NCBI GenBank assembly: GCA_934339365.1
Contig: CAKRHW010000002.1
Coordinates: forward strand, 1-64,000
Reading direction: 5' to 3'
Length of the DNA stretch: 64,000 nucleotides
Origin: an uncultured Lachnospiraceae bacterium
GTDB taxonomy: Bacteria; Bacillota; Clostridia; Lachnospirales; Lachnospiraceae
Position 1 is the stretch's first letter, and every line of letters starts with the position of its first letter. Both the position numbers and the translations under genes were made by a program. This document shows positions 53,843 through 62,941 of this stretch, one piece after another. The notes beneath the pieces are model-generated. The model saw only the letters and a list, made by a program, of their open reading frames with translations. It did no database searches and was not told the origin of the DNA.

Positions 53843-55114
53843 GTGGAGATTGGGCAATGGATTCAGTTAGGTGTGATTGTTGTTTTGATTTTATTATCTG
53901 CTTTCTTTTCATCAGCAGAGACAGCGCTAACAACAGTGAATAGATTAAGGGTAAGAACACTGGCAGAAGAAGGAAATAAAAATGCAATTGTTTTAGAAAA
54001 AGTAATCGAAAATACAGGGAAGATGTTATCAGCCATTCTGATTGGAAATAATATTGTGAATATATCAGCATCTTCTTTGGCAACGATATTTACAACGCAT
54101 GTTTTTGGGAGTGCATCTGTTGGAATTATGACAGGGTTACTTACCATTATTGTACTGATTTTTGGAGAGATTTCGCCAAAGACGATAGCGACGATACATG
54201 CAGAGAACATTGCATTAAAATATGCAAGAGTGATATCCATAATCATGGTCATCTTTACACCACTGATTTTTATTGTAGGGCATTTGGCAGATGGAGTTCT
54301 GATGCTTTTACATGTTGATAAGGGCAAAAAAAAGAATCTGATAACCGAGACAGAATTACGAACGATGGTAGATGTCGGACATGAAGAAGGAATTATTGAA
54401 AAAGAGGAACATGAGATCATTAATAATGTGTTTGATATTGGGGATGTTGCTGCAAAGGAAATTATGGTCCCAAGAATTGACATGGTATTAGTGGATGTGA
54501 ATGCTTCTTACGATGAACTGATGAAAACATTTGAAGAGTGTAAGTATACAAGAATTCCTGTTTATGAAGACAGTACGGATAATGTCATTGGAATTATTAA
54601 TATGAAAGATATTTTGTTTTATAAGCAGGGGACCCCTTTTTCTTTAAGGAATTATTTAAGAGAACCTTTGTATACATATGAAGGGAAAAATGTATCTGAG
54701 TTACTTGTTGAAATGAAAAAAACGGCTGTTAATTTAAGCATTGTGTTAGATGAGTATGGTGATACAGCAGGGCTTGTAACGTTAGAAGATATTTTAGAGG
54801 AGATAGTTGGCGAAATTCGTGATGAATACGATGGAGATGAAGAAGATGGAATCCGTAAAATCGATGAGAAGAATTATATTGTAGATGGTTCTATGGATTT
54901 AGATGACATCAATGATGAATTAGGAACAAGATTTCAATCAGAGAATTATGATTCTATCGGTGGACTGATGATAGAACACTTTGACCGGCTTCCGGAGATT
55001 GGAGAAGAGATTTCCATAGATTCCTGCCGGTTACGGGTTTTGCAAATGGGAAAAAACAGAATTGAAAAGGTTAAAATTAAATTATCTGATGAGGGAAAGA
55101 GTGCAAGAGAGTAA
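53843..55114 (+). CDS. Hemolysin-family/CNNM-type membrane protein with CBS and CorC domains
   Basis: This 423-residue protein has an N-terminal DUF21/CNNM membrane domain (SAFFSSAETALTTVN and three or four helices, to about 170). A pair of CBS domains follows (about 185-310; AAKEIMVPRIDMVLVD, VNLSIVLDEYGDTAGLVTLEDI), then a C-terminal CorC_HlyC domain (about 325-415). This family is linked to magnesium or cobalt efflux; older hemolysin names are not functional evidence. AAGGAG lies six bases before GTG 53843. The ATG at 53819 has no good site. Confidence 0.9.
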   Translation: MEIGQWIQLGVIVVLILLSAFFSSAETALTTVNRLRVRTLAEEGNKNAIVLEKVIENTGKMLSAILIGNNIVNISASSLATIFTTHVFGSASVGIMTGLLTIIVLIFGEISPKTIATIHAENIALKYARVISIIMVIFTPLIFIVGHLADGVLMLLHVDKGKKKNLITETELRTMVDVGHEEGIIEKEEHEIINNVFDIGDVAAKEIMVPRIDMVLVDVNASYDELMKTFEECKYTRIPVYEDSTDNVIGIINMKDILFYKQGTPFSLRNYLREPLYTYEGKNVSELLVEMKKTAVNLSIVLDEYGDTAGLVTLEDILEEIVGEIRDEYDGDEEDGIRKIDEKNYIVDGSMDLDDINDELGTRFQSENYDSIGGLMIEHFDRLPEIGEEISIDSCRLRVLQMGKNRIEKVKIKLSDEGKSARE

Positions 55115-55132
55115 TCTTTTGTACTCTTTTTT
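55105..55132 (+). terminator. Terminator at the end of the CBS/CorC gene
   Basis: AGAGTA (55108-55113) pairs with TACTCT (55122-55127) and is followed by a T-run; the stem overlaps the stop codon. Confidence 0.6.
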
Positions 55133-55168
55133 CATAGAATGAAATAAGAAAAGAAGAAGGAGAAAACT

Positions 55169-55531
55169 TTGAAAGAGAAGGGAAAAGTATTTTTAAAAAT
55201 GTTATTTTTCAGCTATTTCATTACAGCTGTCTTTATTTTACTCTTTTCATGGATTGTCTTTCGCTTTGAAAACATGGAACGATATATTACAATTGGAATC
55301 GGTCTTACATATGTCATTGCGAATGGAATTGCAGGTATATATACAGGACATAAGCTAAAAAAGAGAAGACTGGTAGTAGGAATGATAACAGGAACCATTT
55401 ATTTCGGGGTACTGCTTTGCCTTTCGGCAATTTTCTCAAAAATAAATCAGACAGGAGCACTTAGCTGTATCATTGTATACCTGATGTGTACCATAAGTGC
55501 AACACTTGGAGCAGTTTTTGCACCACAATAA
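55169..55531 (+). CDS. Small four-helix membrane protein next to the SCIFF locus
   Basis: This 120-residue protein consists of about four hydrophobic helices with a short basic loop (GHKLKKRRL). It fits the TIGR04086-type membrane proteins that commonly accompany SCIFF genes in Clostridia. The start is a TTG at 55169 with AAGGAG six bases upstream; no in-frame ATG would keep the first helix. A role in SCIFF handling is inferred from gene order only. Confidence 0.75.
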   Translation: MKEKGKVFLKMLFFSYFITAVFILLFSWIVFRFENMERYITIGIGLTYVIANGIAGIYTGHKLKKRRLVVGMITGTIYFGVLLCLSAIFSKINQTGALSCIIVYLMCTISATLGAVFAPQ

Positions 55532-55572
55532 ATTTTTATGGGAAAGAGTAAGAAGATGTGACAAAAAAATGT

Positions 55573-55600
55573 TTGAAAATAAAGGATTATATGTTATACT
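55573..55600 (+). promoter_or_regulatory. Promoter of the SCIFF peptide gene
   Basis: TTGAAA (55573-55578) and TATACT (55595-55600) are separated by 16 bases, giving a leader of about 80 bases. Confidence 0.65.
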
Positions 55601-55685
55601 ATTAAACGGGTAAATTCAAAAACAATCAGAAATGATGGGATTTTTGGATTATGATTATTATGAGATTGATTTAGGAGGAACCATT

Positions 55686-55829
55686 ATGAAACACGTAAAA
55701 ACATTAAGCCAAAGAACACTTAAGGAAACAATGAAGAAAGGTGGCTGCGGTGAATGTCAGACATCATGTCAGTCTGCATGTAAGACATCGTGTACAGTTG
55801 GTAACCAGAGTTGTGAAAACAACAGATAG
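55686..55829 (+). CDS. scfA: SCIFF ranthipeptide precursor (six cysteines in forty-five residues)
   Basis: This is a 47-residue peptide precursor with a leader (MKHVKTLSQRTLKETMKK) and a core with six cysteines at 21, 24, 28, 32, 36 and 43. The core includes the family's near-invariant CQTSCQSACKTSCTVGNQ. The family is near-universal in Clostridia; the maturase forms thioether links, one reported example joining Cys32 to Thr37, and both residues are present here. AGGAGG lies seven bases before the ATG. The frame extends 18 codons upstream, but the ribosome binding site fixes the start. The biological role of SCIFF peptides is unsettled, with quorum-type regulation proposed. Confidence 0.97.
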   Translation: MKHVKTLSQRTLKETMKKGGCGECQTSCQSACKTSCTVGNQSCENNR

Positions 55830-55852
55830 TTGCTTAAGTGTTGGTAGTTGAT

Positions 55853-55887
55853 GGAATAGAGTCAATGCTTTGCGTTGACTCTATTCC
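55853..55887 (+). other. Perfect hairpin between the SCIFF gene and its maturase gene
   Basis: A 13-bp perfect stem (55853-55865 with 55875-55887) with a 9-base loop lies 23 bases after the peptide gene. No T-run follows, so it probably gives partial termination or stabilises the peptide mRNA, raising the precursor-to-enzyme ratio. Confidence 0.65.
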
Positions 55888-56046
55888 TATTGTTAAGAGT
55901 AGGGACGTTTTCGCGTTTTTACATTTGTAGGTGAAAGAAAATATTTTTGTAGAAAGAAGACATTGCCACAACGGGATTCTTTCACAGATTAGAAGTGGCT
56001 CTATATAAAAATGATACAGATTTTTATGATAGAATAAGGTACAGGT

Positions 56047-57402
56047 ATGATACACCAATATAAGAATAATGGGTATAACATTGTGTTAGATGTAAACAGC
56101 GGAAGTGTACATGTTGTAGATGACGTTGTATATGATGTGATACCACTTTTTGAAAAATATAATAAAGAAGAGATTATAAAGAATTTGCAGAATCAATATC
56201 AGGTTTCAGAGATTGAAGAAGCTGTGGAAGAAGTACAGGAATTAAAAGACCAGGGAATGCTTTTTACAGAAGACATCTATCAGCAATATCTCAAAGACTT
56301 TAAGAAGAGAGAGACAGTTGTCAAAGCATTATGTCTTCATATTGCGCATGACTGTAATCTTGCCTGCAAATATTGTTTTGCAGAAGAAGGAGAATATCAT
56401 GGCAGACGTGCTCTTATGAGCTTAGAAGTCGGAAAAAAGGCATTGGATTTCTTGATTGAGAATTCCGGGAACAGACGTAATTTGGAAGTGGATTTCTTTG
56501 GTGGAGAACCTCTTATGAACTGGGACGTTGTAAAAGAACTGGTTCGTTATGGAAGATCAAAAGAAAAAGAGTTCAATAAGAATTTCCGTTTTACATTAAC
56601 AACGAATGGTGTTTTACTAAATGATGATGTTATGGAATTTTGCAATAAGGAGATGGCAAATGTTGTTTTAAGTTTAGATGGAAGAAAAGAGATTAATGAT
56701 CAGATGCGCCCATTTCGTAATGGTAAGGGAAGTTATGATTTGATTGTTCCTAAATTCCAGAAGTTTGCCAAGAGCAGAAACCAGCAAAAGTATTATATCA
56801 GAGGTACTTTTACAAGAAATAATCTTGATTTTGCAAAGGATGTGATTCATTTTGCAGATTTAGGCTTTGAACAGATGTCTATGGAACCGGTAGTTGATGC
56901 CGATGAATCACCTTATGCAATTCGGGAAGAGGATCTTCCTGCAATTATGAAGGAATATGACAAACTTGCTCTTGAGTATATCAAGCGTGCGAAAGAAGGA
57001 AGACCATTTAATTTCTTCCACTTTATGATTGACTTAACACAGGGACCATGTGTAGCAAAAAGATTATCCGGATGTGGATCTGGAACGGAGTATTTAGCAG
57101 TAACTCCTTGGGGTGATTTATATCCATGTCATCAGTTTGTAGGACAGGAAGAATTTTTACTGGGTAATGTTTTTGATGGTATTGTAAAAAAAGATATTGT
57201 AGATGAATTTAAGTTGTGTAATGTATATGCCAAACCAAAATGTCAGGAATGTTTTGCAAGATATTACTGTAGTGGCGGATGTGCGGCAAACTCGTATAAG
57301 TTCCATCATACACTGAATGATTCTTATGAAGTAGGTTGCGAGATGGAGAGAAAAAGAGTGGAATGTGCAATTATGATAAAGGCAGCATTGGCAGATGATT
57401 AG
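56047..57402 (+). CDS. scfB: SCIFF radical-SAM maturase
   Basis: This 451-residue radical SAM enzyme modifies the SCIFF peptide. The N-terminal region (about 1-90) resembles a RiPP-recognition element. The radical SAM cluster is Cys103, Cys107 and Cys110 (CNLACKYC), followed by DFFGGEPLMNW and TLTTNGVLL. The C-terminal SPASM-type domain carries auxiliary-cluster cysteines in CGSGTEYLAVTPWGDLYPCH and in KCQECFARYYCSGGC. Its length and motifs match known SCIFF maturases closely. It is placed after the peptide gene and before secDF, the usual order. Confidence 0.97.
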   Translation: MIHQYKNNGYNIVLDVNSGSVHVVDDVVYDVIPLFEKYNKEEIIKNLQNQYQVSEIEEAVEEVQELKDQGMLFTEDIYQQYLKDFKKRETVVKALCLHIAHDCNLACKYCFAEEGEYHGRRALMSLEVGKKALDFLIENSGNRRNLEVDFFGGEPLMNWDVVKELVRYGRSKEKEFNKNFRFTLTTNGVLLNDDVMEFCNKEMANVVLSLDGRKEINDQMRPFRNGKGSYDLIVPKFQKFAKSRNQQKYYIRGTFTRNNLDFAKDVIHFADLGFEQMSMEPVVDADESPYAIREEDLPAIMKEYDKLALEYIKRAKEGRPFNFFHFMIDLTQGPCVAKRLSGCGSGTEYLAVTPWGDLYPCHQFVGQEEFLLGNVFDGIVKKDIVDEFKLCNVYAKPKCQECFARYYCSGGCAANSYKFHHTLNDSYEVGCEMERKRVECAIMIKAALADD

Positions 57403-57492
57403 AAGTTTTTGTTTCGTATGAGTGGGGCGGAATAACGGATAACTGCAGATTGCTTTTTATACAAAATATTTTTTAGAAAGGAACAAGACAAA

Positions 57493-59688
57493 ATGAGCAA
57501 AAAAAAGGCGGTAATTGCCTTGATTCTTACAATCCTTTTAGGTGCCTTAGTAGGTTTTACGGCAATTGTTGGATTTGGTAAGACAGGGCGAGGAAAGGCT
57601 GAGAATATCAAACTTGGTCTTGACTTACAGGGAGGAGTAAGTATTACATATGAAGTAGTAGATAAAGACTTCTCTGAGACAGAATTTAATGACACAAAAA
57701 ACAAATTAGAGAAAAGAGTAAATAAGTTCTCTACAGAGGCTGAGGTTTACAAAGAAGGAGATAACAGAATCACCTGTAATATACCAGGTGAGAAGAATGC
57801 GGATACCGTATTAAACAGTTTAGGTAAACCGGGATCTATGTACTTTGCAACTGCAGTTCAGGACAGCGAAGTTACAGATGATATGCAGACCATTGAGATT
57901 AGTGGACAGAAGTTCAGAGTCTGGTTAAGTGGTTCGGATATTCATGATGCAAAAGCAGGAACAACCTCAGATTCTACGAATGGTAAGAAGGAATATGTTG
58001 TTAATTTAACAATGACAAGTTCCGGAAAAGAGAAGTTTGCCCAGGCAACATCTGAAAATGTAAATAATATTTTATATATTATTTATGATGATCAGATTAT
58101 CAGTGCACCAAGAGTAAACCAGGCTTTAACAGATGGAACAGCCCAGATTACCGGACAGAGTTCTTTAGAAGAAGCAGAGGATTTAGCATCTGATATCCGT
58201 ATTGGATCGCTGGATTTAGAATTAAAGGAGATTACACATAGTGTAGTTGGAGCAAAATTAGGACAGGATGCACTGGCAAATAGTATCAAAGCCGGAGTAA
58301 TCGGTTTGATTCTTGTGATTTTATTTATGTGTATCGTATACCGTATTCCAGGTGTGATTGCAGGTATTTCTCTTATTTTATATACAGGATTTATTTTAGT
58401 TACATTGAATGCGTTTGATTTAACATTAACACTTCCTGGTATTGCAGGTATCGTACTTTCTATTGGTATGGCTGTAGATGCGAATGTTATTATCTATGCA
58501 CGTATCCGGGAAGAAATCGCTGCTGGAACAAGCGTGGAACGGGCAATTAAGGCAGGATTTAGTAAAGCAACGTCGGCGATTGTGGATGGTAACGTAACTA
58601 CAATTATTGCAGCACTTGTATTGATGTGGAAAGGTTCTGGTACTGTTCAGGGATTTGCACAGACATTGGCAATTGGTATTATCTGGTCAATGGTTACAGC
58701 TTTGATTGTTACAAGACTGTTAGTAAATATTTTCTATACATTAGGATGCAAGAAACCGGGATTATATGGAAAAGAAAAGAAACGTAAGGCAGCAGATTTT
58801 GTAGGAAAGAAAGCAATATTCTTTACGATTTCGATTCTTGTTATTATTGCCGGTGTAGTTACAATGATTGTTCAGAATGCAAGAGGAAAAGGTGCATTTA
58901 ATCTAAGCATTGAATTCCAGGGTGGTAAAGCATACAATGTAGAATTTGATAAAGACTATTCTATTGATGATTTTAATGATAAGATTAAACCATCCATTGA
59001 GAAAATTGTAAAAACAAGTGATATTCAGGGACAAAAAGAAACAGGCTCTAATAAATGGAGTATTAAAATGCCTGATGTTGATGAATCAACAATCACAGAT
59101 ATGAAGAAAATGCTTGTAAAAGATTACAAAGCAAAAGAAGACAGTATTGAAGAGACATTTATCAGTGCAAGTGTAAGTAAAGAAATGAGTAAGAATGCTG
59201 TAATAGCAACGATACTTGCAACCATTTGTATGTTAATTTATATCTGGTTCCGATTCAAAGATATCAAATTTGCTGCAGCAGCTGTCATTGCATTGATTCA
59301 TGATGTTTTAGTAGTTATTGCATTCTATGCGGTGTCAAGAACATCGGTAGGAACTACATTTATTGCATGTATATTAACATTGGTTGGTTATTCAATTAAT
59401 GCGACAATTGTTATCTTTGACAGAATTCGTGAGAATCTTGCAATTGAAAAGAATACAGATACAAAGACAATTGTAAATAAGAGTATTATGCAGACTATGA
59501 CAAGAAGTATTTATACATCATTTACGACCTTTATCATGGTTGCCATGATTTACATTTTAGGTGTTGCATCAATTAGAGAGTTTGCATTACCTTTAATGGT
59601 TGGTATTATTTGTGGTGCTTATTCTTCAGTATGTATTACTGGTGCTTTATGGTATACATTTAAAAAACATGGAAAGAAAAATAAATAG
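57493..59688 (+). CDS. secDF: Protein translocase SecDF fusion
   Basis: This single 731-residue chain joins SecD and SecF, which use the proton gradient to help SecYEG export. The SecD part (1 to about 430) begins with one helix then GLDLQGGVSITYEV, with SIGMAVDANVIIYARIREE. The SecF part (about 440-731) has IEFQGGKAYNVEF and YSINATIVIFDRIREN. About twelve helices are visible. SecDF fusions occur in Bacillus and many Clostridia. Its link to the SCIFF genes is conserved in gene order. Confidence 0.97.
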   Translation: MSKKKAVIALILTILLGALVGFTAIVGFGKTGRGKAENIKLGLDLQGGVSITYEVVDKDFSETEFNDTKNKLEKRVNKFSTEAEVYKEGDNRITCNIPGEKNADTVLNSLGKPGSMYFATAVQDSEVTDDMQTIEISGQKFRVWLSGSDIHDAKAGTTSDSTNGKKEYVVNLTMTSSGKEKFAQATSENVNNILYIIYDDQIISAPRVNQALTDGTAQITGQSSLEEAEDLASDIRIGSLDLELKEITHSVVGAKLGQDALANSIKAGVIGLILVILFMCIVYRIPGVIAGISLILYTGFILVTLNAFDLTLTLPGIAGIVLSIGMAVDANVIIYARIREEIAAGTSVERAIKAGFSKATSAIVDGNVTTIIAALVLMWKGSGTVQGFAQTLAIGIIWSMVTALIVTRLLVNIFYTLGCKKPGLYGKEKKRKAADFVGKKAIFFTISILVIIAGVVTMIVQNARGKGAFNLSIEFQGGKAYNVEFDKDYSIDDFNDKIKPSIEKIVKTSDIQGQKETGSNKWSIKMPDVDESTITDMKKMLVKDYKAKEDSIEETFISASVSKEMSKNAVIATILATICMLIYIWFRFKDIKFAAAAVIALIHDVLVVIAFYAVSRTSVGTTFIACILTLVGYSINATIVIFDRIRENLAIEKNTDTKTIVNKSIMQTMTRSIYTSFTTFIMVAMIYILGVASIREFALPLMVGIICGAYSSVCITGALWYTFKKHGKKNK

Positions 59689-59704
59689 AGATATCATTTA
59701 GCAA

Positions 59705-59747
59705 TGCAAAGGAAGGATAGTCTTAAGACTTATCCTTCTTTTTGCAT
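59705..59747 (+). terminator. Terminator after secDF
   Basis: The arms TGCAAA-GGAAGGATA (59705-59719) and TATCCTTC-TTTTTGCA (59731-59746) form a long stem with an embedded T-run. Confidence 0.75.
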
Positions 59748-59767
59748 GTGAGAACAGGAGGATTATT

Positions 59768-60367
59768 ATGACTAGAAATATAAAATGTAAAAAGATTGTG
59801 ACGTTTTCTCTTATGATTGGAATGGTATTATCCTTGCTGCACTGTGAGTTTATCTATGCACAGGACCAGGATCAATTGACAAAGGCAGAAATTGAGTTAT
59901 ACGCAAAACATCCGATAGAGGCATATAAGGCAAAACAATGTGCGATTCAGGCAAGAAAAGCGGCAAAGAAATATTTTGAAGAATATACATTAGAACAGGG
60001 AAATGGAGATGCGTTTAGGCATGCGTACTGGTCAGCTCTTATGGCGAAAAAAATAGGAGTGGATTTTGCATACCAGGCAGGGCTTGCACATGAAGGAGTA
60101 AAAGTTGGATATCAGTTTTCAAAACTGAGTGATGATTCGAAGATGGATATTTCGAATAATTTCCGGGGACGAAAATACGGAAAAAAATATGCAAATAAAT
60201 CGGATAAATATTTGCTTCGTGTAGTAAAAAAAGCTTGTGTAAAGGGAAGACTGAAAAGAATCCGTATGAAAACATATGGAAATGCATGGTCAGACAGGAC
60301 GATTGCCGGCGTCAAAACAAGTTATAAAGGGTATTATATAAAAAGCAATTCAGAAGGAATAAAGTAG
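59768..60367 (+). CDS. Secreted protein with a GDAFRHAYW motif (DUF6973-like)
   Basis: This 199-residue protein has a signal peptide (hydrophobic core about 10-25, cleavage near IYA-QD). The mature part is basic and helical, with the motif NGDAFRHAYWSALMAKK (about 79-95) followed by GLAHEG. That His-rich pattern occurs in DUF6973-type domains of exported proteins and toxins, where it has been taken for a catalytic or metal site; no activity is proven. AGGAGG lies seven bases upstream. It stands alone between the secDF terminator and the recJ promoter, with no immunity gene evident. Confidence 0.75.
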   Translation: MTRNIKCKKIVTFSLMIGMVLSLLHCEFIYAQDQDQLTKAEIELYAKHPIEAYKAKQCAIQARKAAKKYFEEYTLEQGNGDAFRHAYWSALMAKKIGVDFAYQAGLAHEGVKVGYQFSKLSDDSKMDISNNFRGRKYGKKYANKSDKYLLRVVKKACVKGRLKRIRMKTYGNAWSDRTIAGVKTSYKGYYIKSNSEGIK

Positions 60368-60369
60368 CA

Positions 60370-60398
60370 TTGTGCCAAATGAAATTTTATTGTATAAT
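60370..60398 (+). promoter_or_regulatory. Promoter of recJ
   Basis: TTGTGC (60370-60375) and a perfect TATAAT (60393-60398) are 17 bases apart, immediately after the preceding stop codon. Confidence 0.65.
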
Positions 60399-60440
60399 GT
60401 TTTGTGAATTTTTAACAAATGATTTAGAAGAGAGGACAAA

Positions 60441-62195
60441 ATGGAAAAGTGGATGATATACAGCAAAAGGGCTGATTTTGACAAAATAGCAGAAAAATAT
60501 CAGATTAGTCCTATGATCGCCAGAATCATAAGAAATCGAGATGTTCAGGGAGAAAAGGAAGTTGAAGAATATCTGAATGGAACCATCGATGATATGCATT
60601 CACCATGGCTTTTAGATGGAATGGAAGATGCTGTAAAGATATTAAATAATAAAATTAAAGAAGCAAAGAAAATTCGCGTTGTTTCCGATTATGATATTGA
60701 TGGAACATGTGCCGGATATATACTTGTTTCCGGATTAGAAGAACTAGGAGCTATTGTAGATTTGAAGATTCCAGATCGAATCAAAGAAGGATATGGAATT
60801 AATCAGTCGATTATTGAGAAAGCATATGCGGATGGAATTGATACGATTGTAACTTGCGATAACGGGATTGCAGCGATTGATGCGATTGCACGTGCAAAGG
60901 AATTAAAGATGACAGTAATTGTTACAGATCATCATGAAGTAGGATTTAAAGAAACATGGCGTGGAAAAGAATATCTCTATCCAGAGGCTGATGTTATTAT
61001 TGATCCTAAAAAGGAAAATTGTAAGTATCCATGTAAGGATATCTGTGGAGCTACTGTGGCATATAAACTGGTAGAAGCTCTCTTTCTGCATTTTGGAAAA
61101 GCAAAAGAAGATGTTCATAAGTACTTAGAATATGCCGCAATTGCAACGGTTGGGGATGTTGTCCGATTAATAGGAGAAAATCGTATTATTGTAAAATATG
61201 GTCTTGTTTTGTTGAACAGAACAACGAATATTGGTTTAGCAAAATTAATAAAAGCAAATCATTTAGAGGATACTACAATTAACAGCTATCATATAGGATT
61301 TGTATTAGGACCATGCATTAATGCAGCCGGAAGATTAGATACTGCCCGGATGGTTTATCAGCTTCTTTGTGAAAAAGATGAAGAAAAAGCAGAAGCATTA
61401 GCAGAACAGCTGACGCAGTTGAATCAAAAAAGAAAAGAAATGACGAATGAAGGGGTTGAGATGGCAAAACAGGAATTGCAGGCATTTGAAGAATATCCTG
61501 TATTGGTAATTTACCTTCCGGAAGTTCATGAAAGCGTTGCTGGAATTATTGCAGGAAGAATTCGTGATTATGCGTACAGACCAACCATTATCTTAACAGA
61601 TGCAGAAGATGGCGTAAAAGGATCAGGTCGTTCCATTGACGGATACGATATGTTCAAAGAATTAAATAAATGCAAGAACTTTTTGAAAAAGTTTGGAGGA
61701 CATACGATGGCAGCGGGCTTGTCATTAGATGAGGATAATATTGAGGCATTCCGAAGAGTGATTAATCGAAATTGTCTTCTGGAAGAAAAAGATTTTGTAA
61801 GAAAAATCTGGATTGATGTTGCCATGCCATTTGAATATGCTTCCATGGATTTTACAAAGCAGCTTGAGATTCTAGAACCTTTCGGAAATGGAAATGAAAA
61901 ACCGGCTTTTGGCGAAAAGAATGTGAGTATCGTAAGAATTCGTTTGTTTGGTGAAAATCAGAATGTTGTAAAATTAGAACTAACAAATAATTCTGACTGT
62001 CGTGCGGATGCCATTTATTTTGATCACAATCATGATTTTATGACCTATTTAAAAGAAACATATGGAGAGGAAGAAGTAAATAAGGCGATGGTTGGAAGAC
62101 CGAATGCCATTCGCTTAAGTATTATCTACTATCCTGAAATTAACGAATACAGAGGATATAAAAAGGTTCAGATTACAATCAAAAACTATAAATAA
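60441..62195 (+). CDS. recJ: Single-stranded-DNA-specific exonuclease RecJ
   Basis: RecJ degrades single-stranded DNA 5' to 3' in repair and recombination. The 584-residue protein has the DHH phosphoesterase motifs (VVSDYDIDGTCAG, VTCDNGIAA, VTDHHEV), the DHHA1 domain with GRSIDGYDMFKEL and FGGHTMAAGLS, and a C-terminal OB domain (LEPFGNGNEKPAF). AGAGGAC precedes the ATG. It is upstream of apt and rel, the usual Firmicute order. Confidence 0.96.
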   Translation: MEKWMIYSKRADFDKIAEKYQISPMIARIIRNRDVQGEKEVEEYLNGTIDDMHSPWLLDGMEDAVKILNNKIKEAKKIRVVSDYDIDGTCAGYILVSGLEELGAIVDLKIPDRIKEGYGINQSIIEKAYADGIDTIVTCDNGIAAIDAIARAKELKMTVIVTDHHEVGFKETWRGKEYLYPEADVIIDPKKENCKYPCKDICGATVAYKLVEALFLHFGKAKEDVHKYLEYAAIATVGDVVRLIGENRIIVKYGLVLLNRTTNIGLAKLIKANHLEDTTINSYHIGFVLGPCINAAGRLDTARMVYQLLCEKDEEKAEALAEQLTQLNQKRKEMTNEGVEMAKQELQAFEEYPVLVIYLPEVHESVAGIIAGRIRDYAYRPTIILTDAEDGVKGSGRSIDGYDMFKELNKCKNFLKKFGGHTMAAGLSLDEDNIEAFRRVINRNCLLEEKDFVRKIWIDVAMPFEYASMDFTKQLEILEPFGNGNEKPAFGEKNVSIVRIRLFGENQNVVKLELTNNSDCRADAIYFDHNHDFMTYLKETYGEEEVNKAMVGRPNAIRLSIIYYPEINEYRGYKKVQITIKNYK

Positions 62196-62246
62196 CAGAC
62201 AGACAGGCGTAAAAAGGCAAAATTCGACGTTCTGTGCATGAAAAGC

Positions 62247-62275
62247 TTGCGACGCAGTTGCAAATGAGTTATTAT
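62247..62275 (+). promoter_or_regulatory. Promoter of apt
   Basis: TTGCGA (62247-62252) and TATTAT (62270-62275) are 17 bases apart, about 50 bases before apt. Confidence 0.5.
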
Positions 62276-62324
62276 ATAAGTAATTAGCAAAAAAATAAAC
62301 GGAATCAAGGAAGGATATTATAAT

Positions 62325-62849
62325 ATGAAGAAACTAGAAGATTACGTCATTACAATTCCAGATTTTCCAGAGAAGGGAATTATGTTTCGGGATGTAACAA
62401 GTATTATTCGTTCCAAAGACGGATTGAAGCTTGCAATTGATGAATTACAAAAGAAGCTTGAAACAGTGGATTTTGATTTGATTGTAGCACCGGAATCACG
62501 TGGCTTTATATTTGGTATGCCATTGGCATATAATTTGAATAAAGGCTTTATTCCAGCAAGAAAAAAAGGAAAACTCCCAAGAGAAGTAGTAGGAGAAGAA
62601 TATGAATTAGAATATGGTACAGCATCTATTGAGATACACAAAGAAGATATCCATCCAGGAGATAAAGTTGTAATAGTAGATGATTTGATTGCAACCGGTG
62701 GAACGGTAGAAGCAATTGCCAAATTATTAGAGAAAATGGGTGCAAAAGTAGTTCGAATTCAATTTCTGATGGAATTAAAAGGGCTAGATGGAAGAAAGAA
62801 ATTAGCAGACTATGATGTAGGCAGTATAATTTCTTATGAAGGAAAATAA
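62325..62849 (+). CDS. apt: Adenine phosphoribosyltransferase
   Basis: Apt salvages adenine to AMP with PRPP. The 174-residue protein has the family start (YVITIPDFPEKGIMFRDVT), APESRGFIFGMPLA, the flexible loop RKKGKLPREV, and the PRPP motif VVIVDDLIATGGTVEA. AAGGATATTATAAT precedes the ATG. It is followed about 90 bases later by rel. Confidence 0.98.
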   Translation: MKKLEDYVITIPDFPEKGIMFRDVTSIIRSKDGLKLAIDELQKKLETVDFDLIVAPESRGFIFGMPLAYNLNKGFIPARKKGKLPREVVGEEYELEYGTASIEIHKEDIHPGDKVVIVDDLIATGGTVEAIAKLLEKMGAKVVRIQFLMELKGLDGRKKLADYDVGSIISYEGK

Positions 62850-62941
62850 TACAAGTGCTAGAACACGTTAGATTTTAAATCTTACATCAAAGAGATAAGA
62901 AGTTTCAGACAGTTTAGGAATGCTTCGGATGGGAGGATACT

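Noticed and set aside
53863..54483. Long minus-strand frame inside the CBS/CorC gene
   Set aside because: It is a shadow frame. The plus-strand gene has recognised domains, a promoter and a ribosome binding site.
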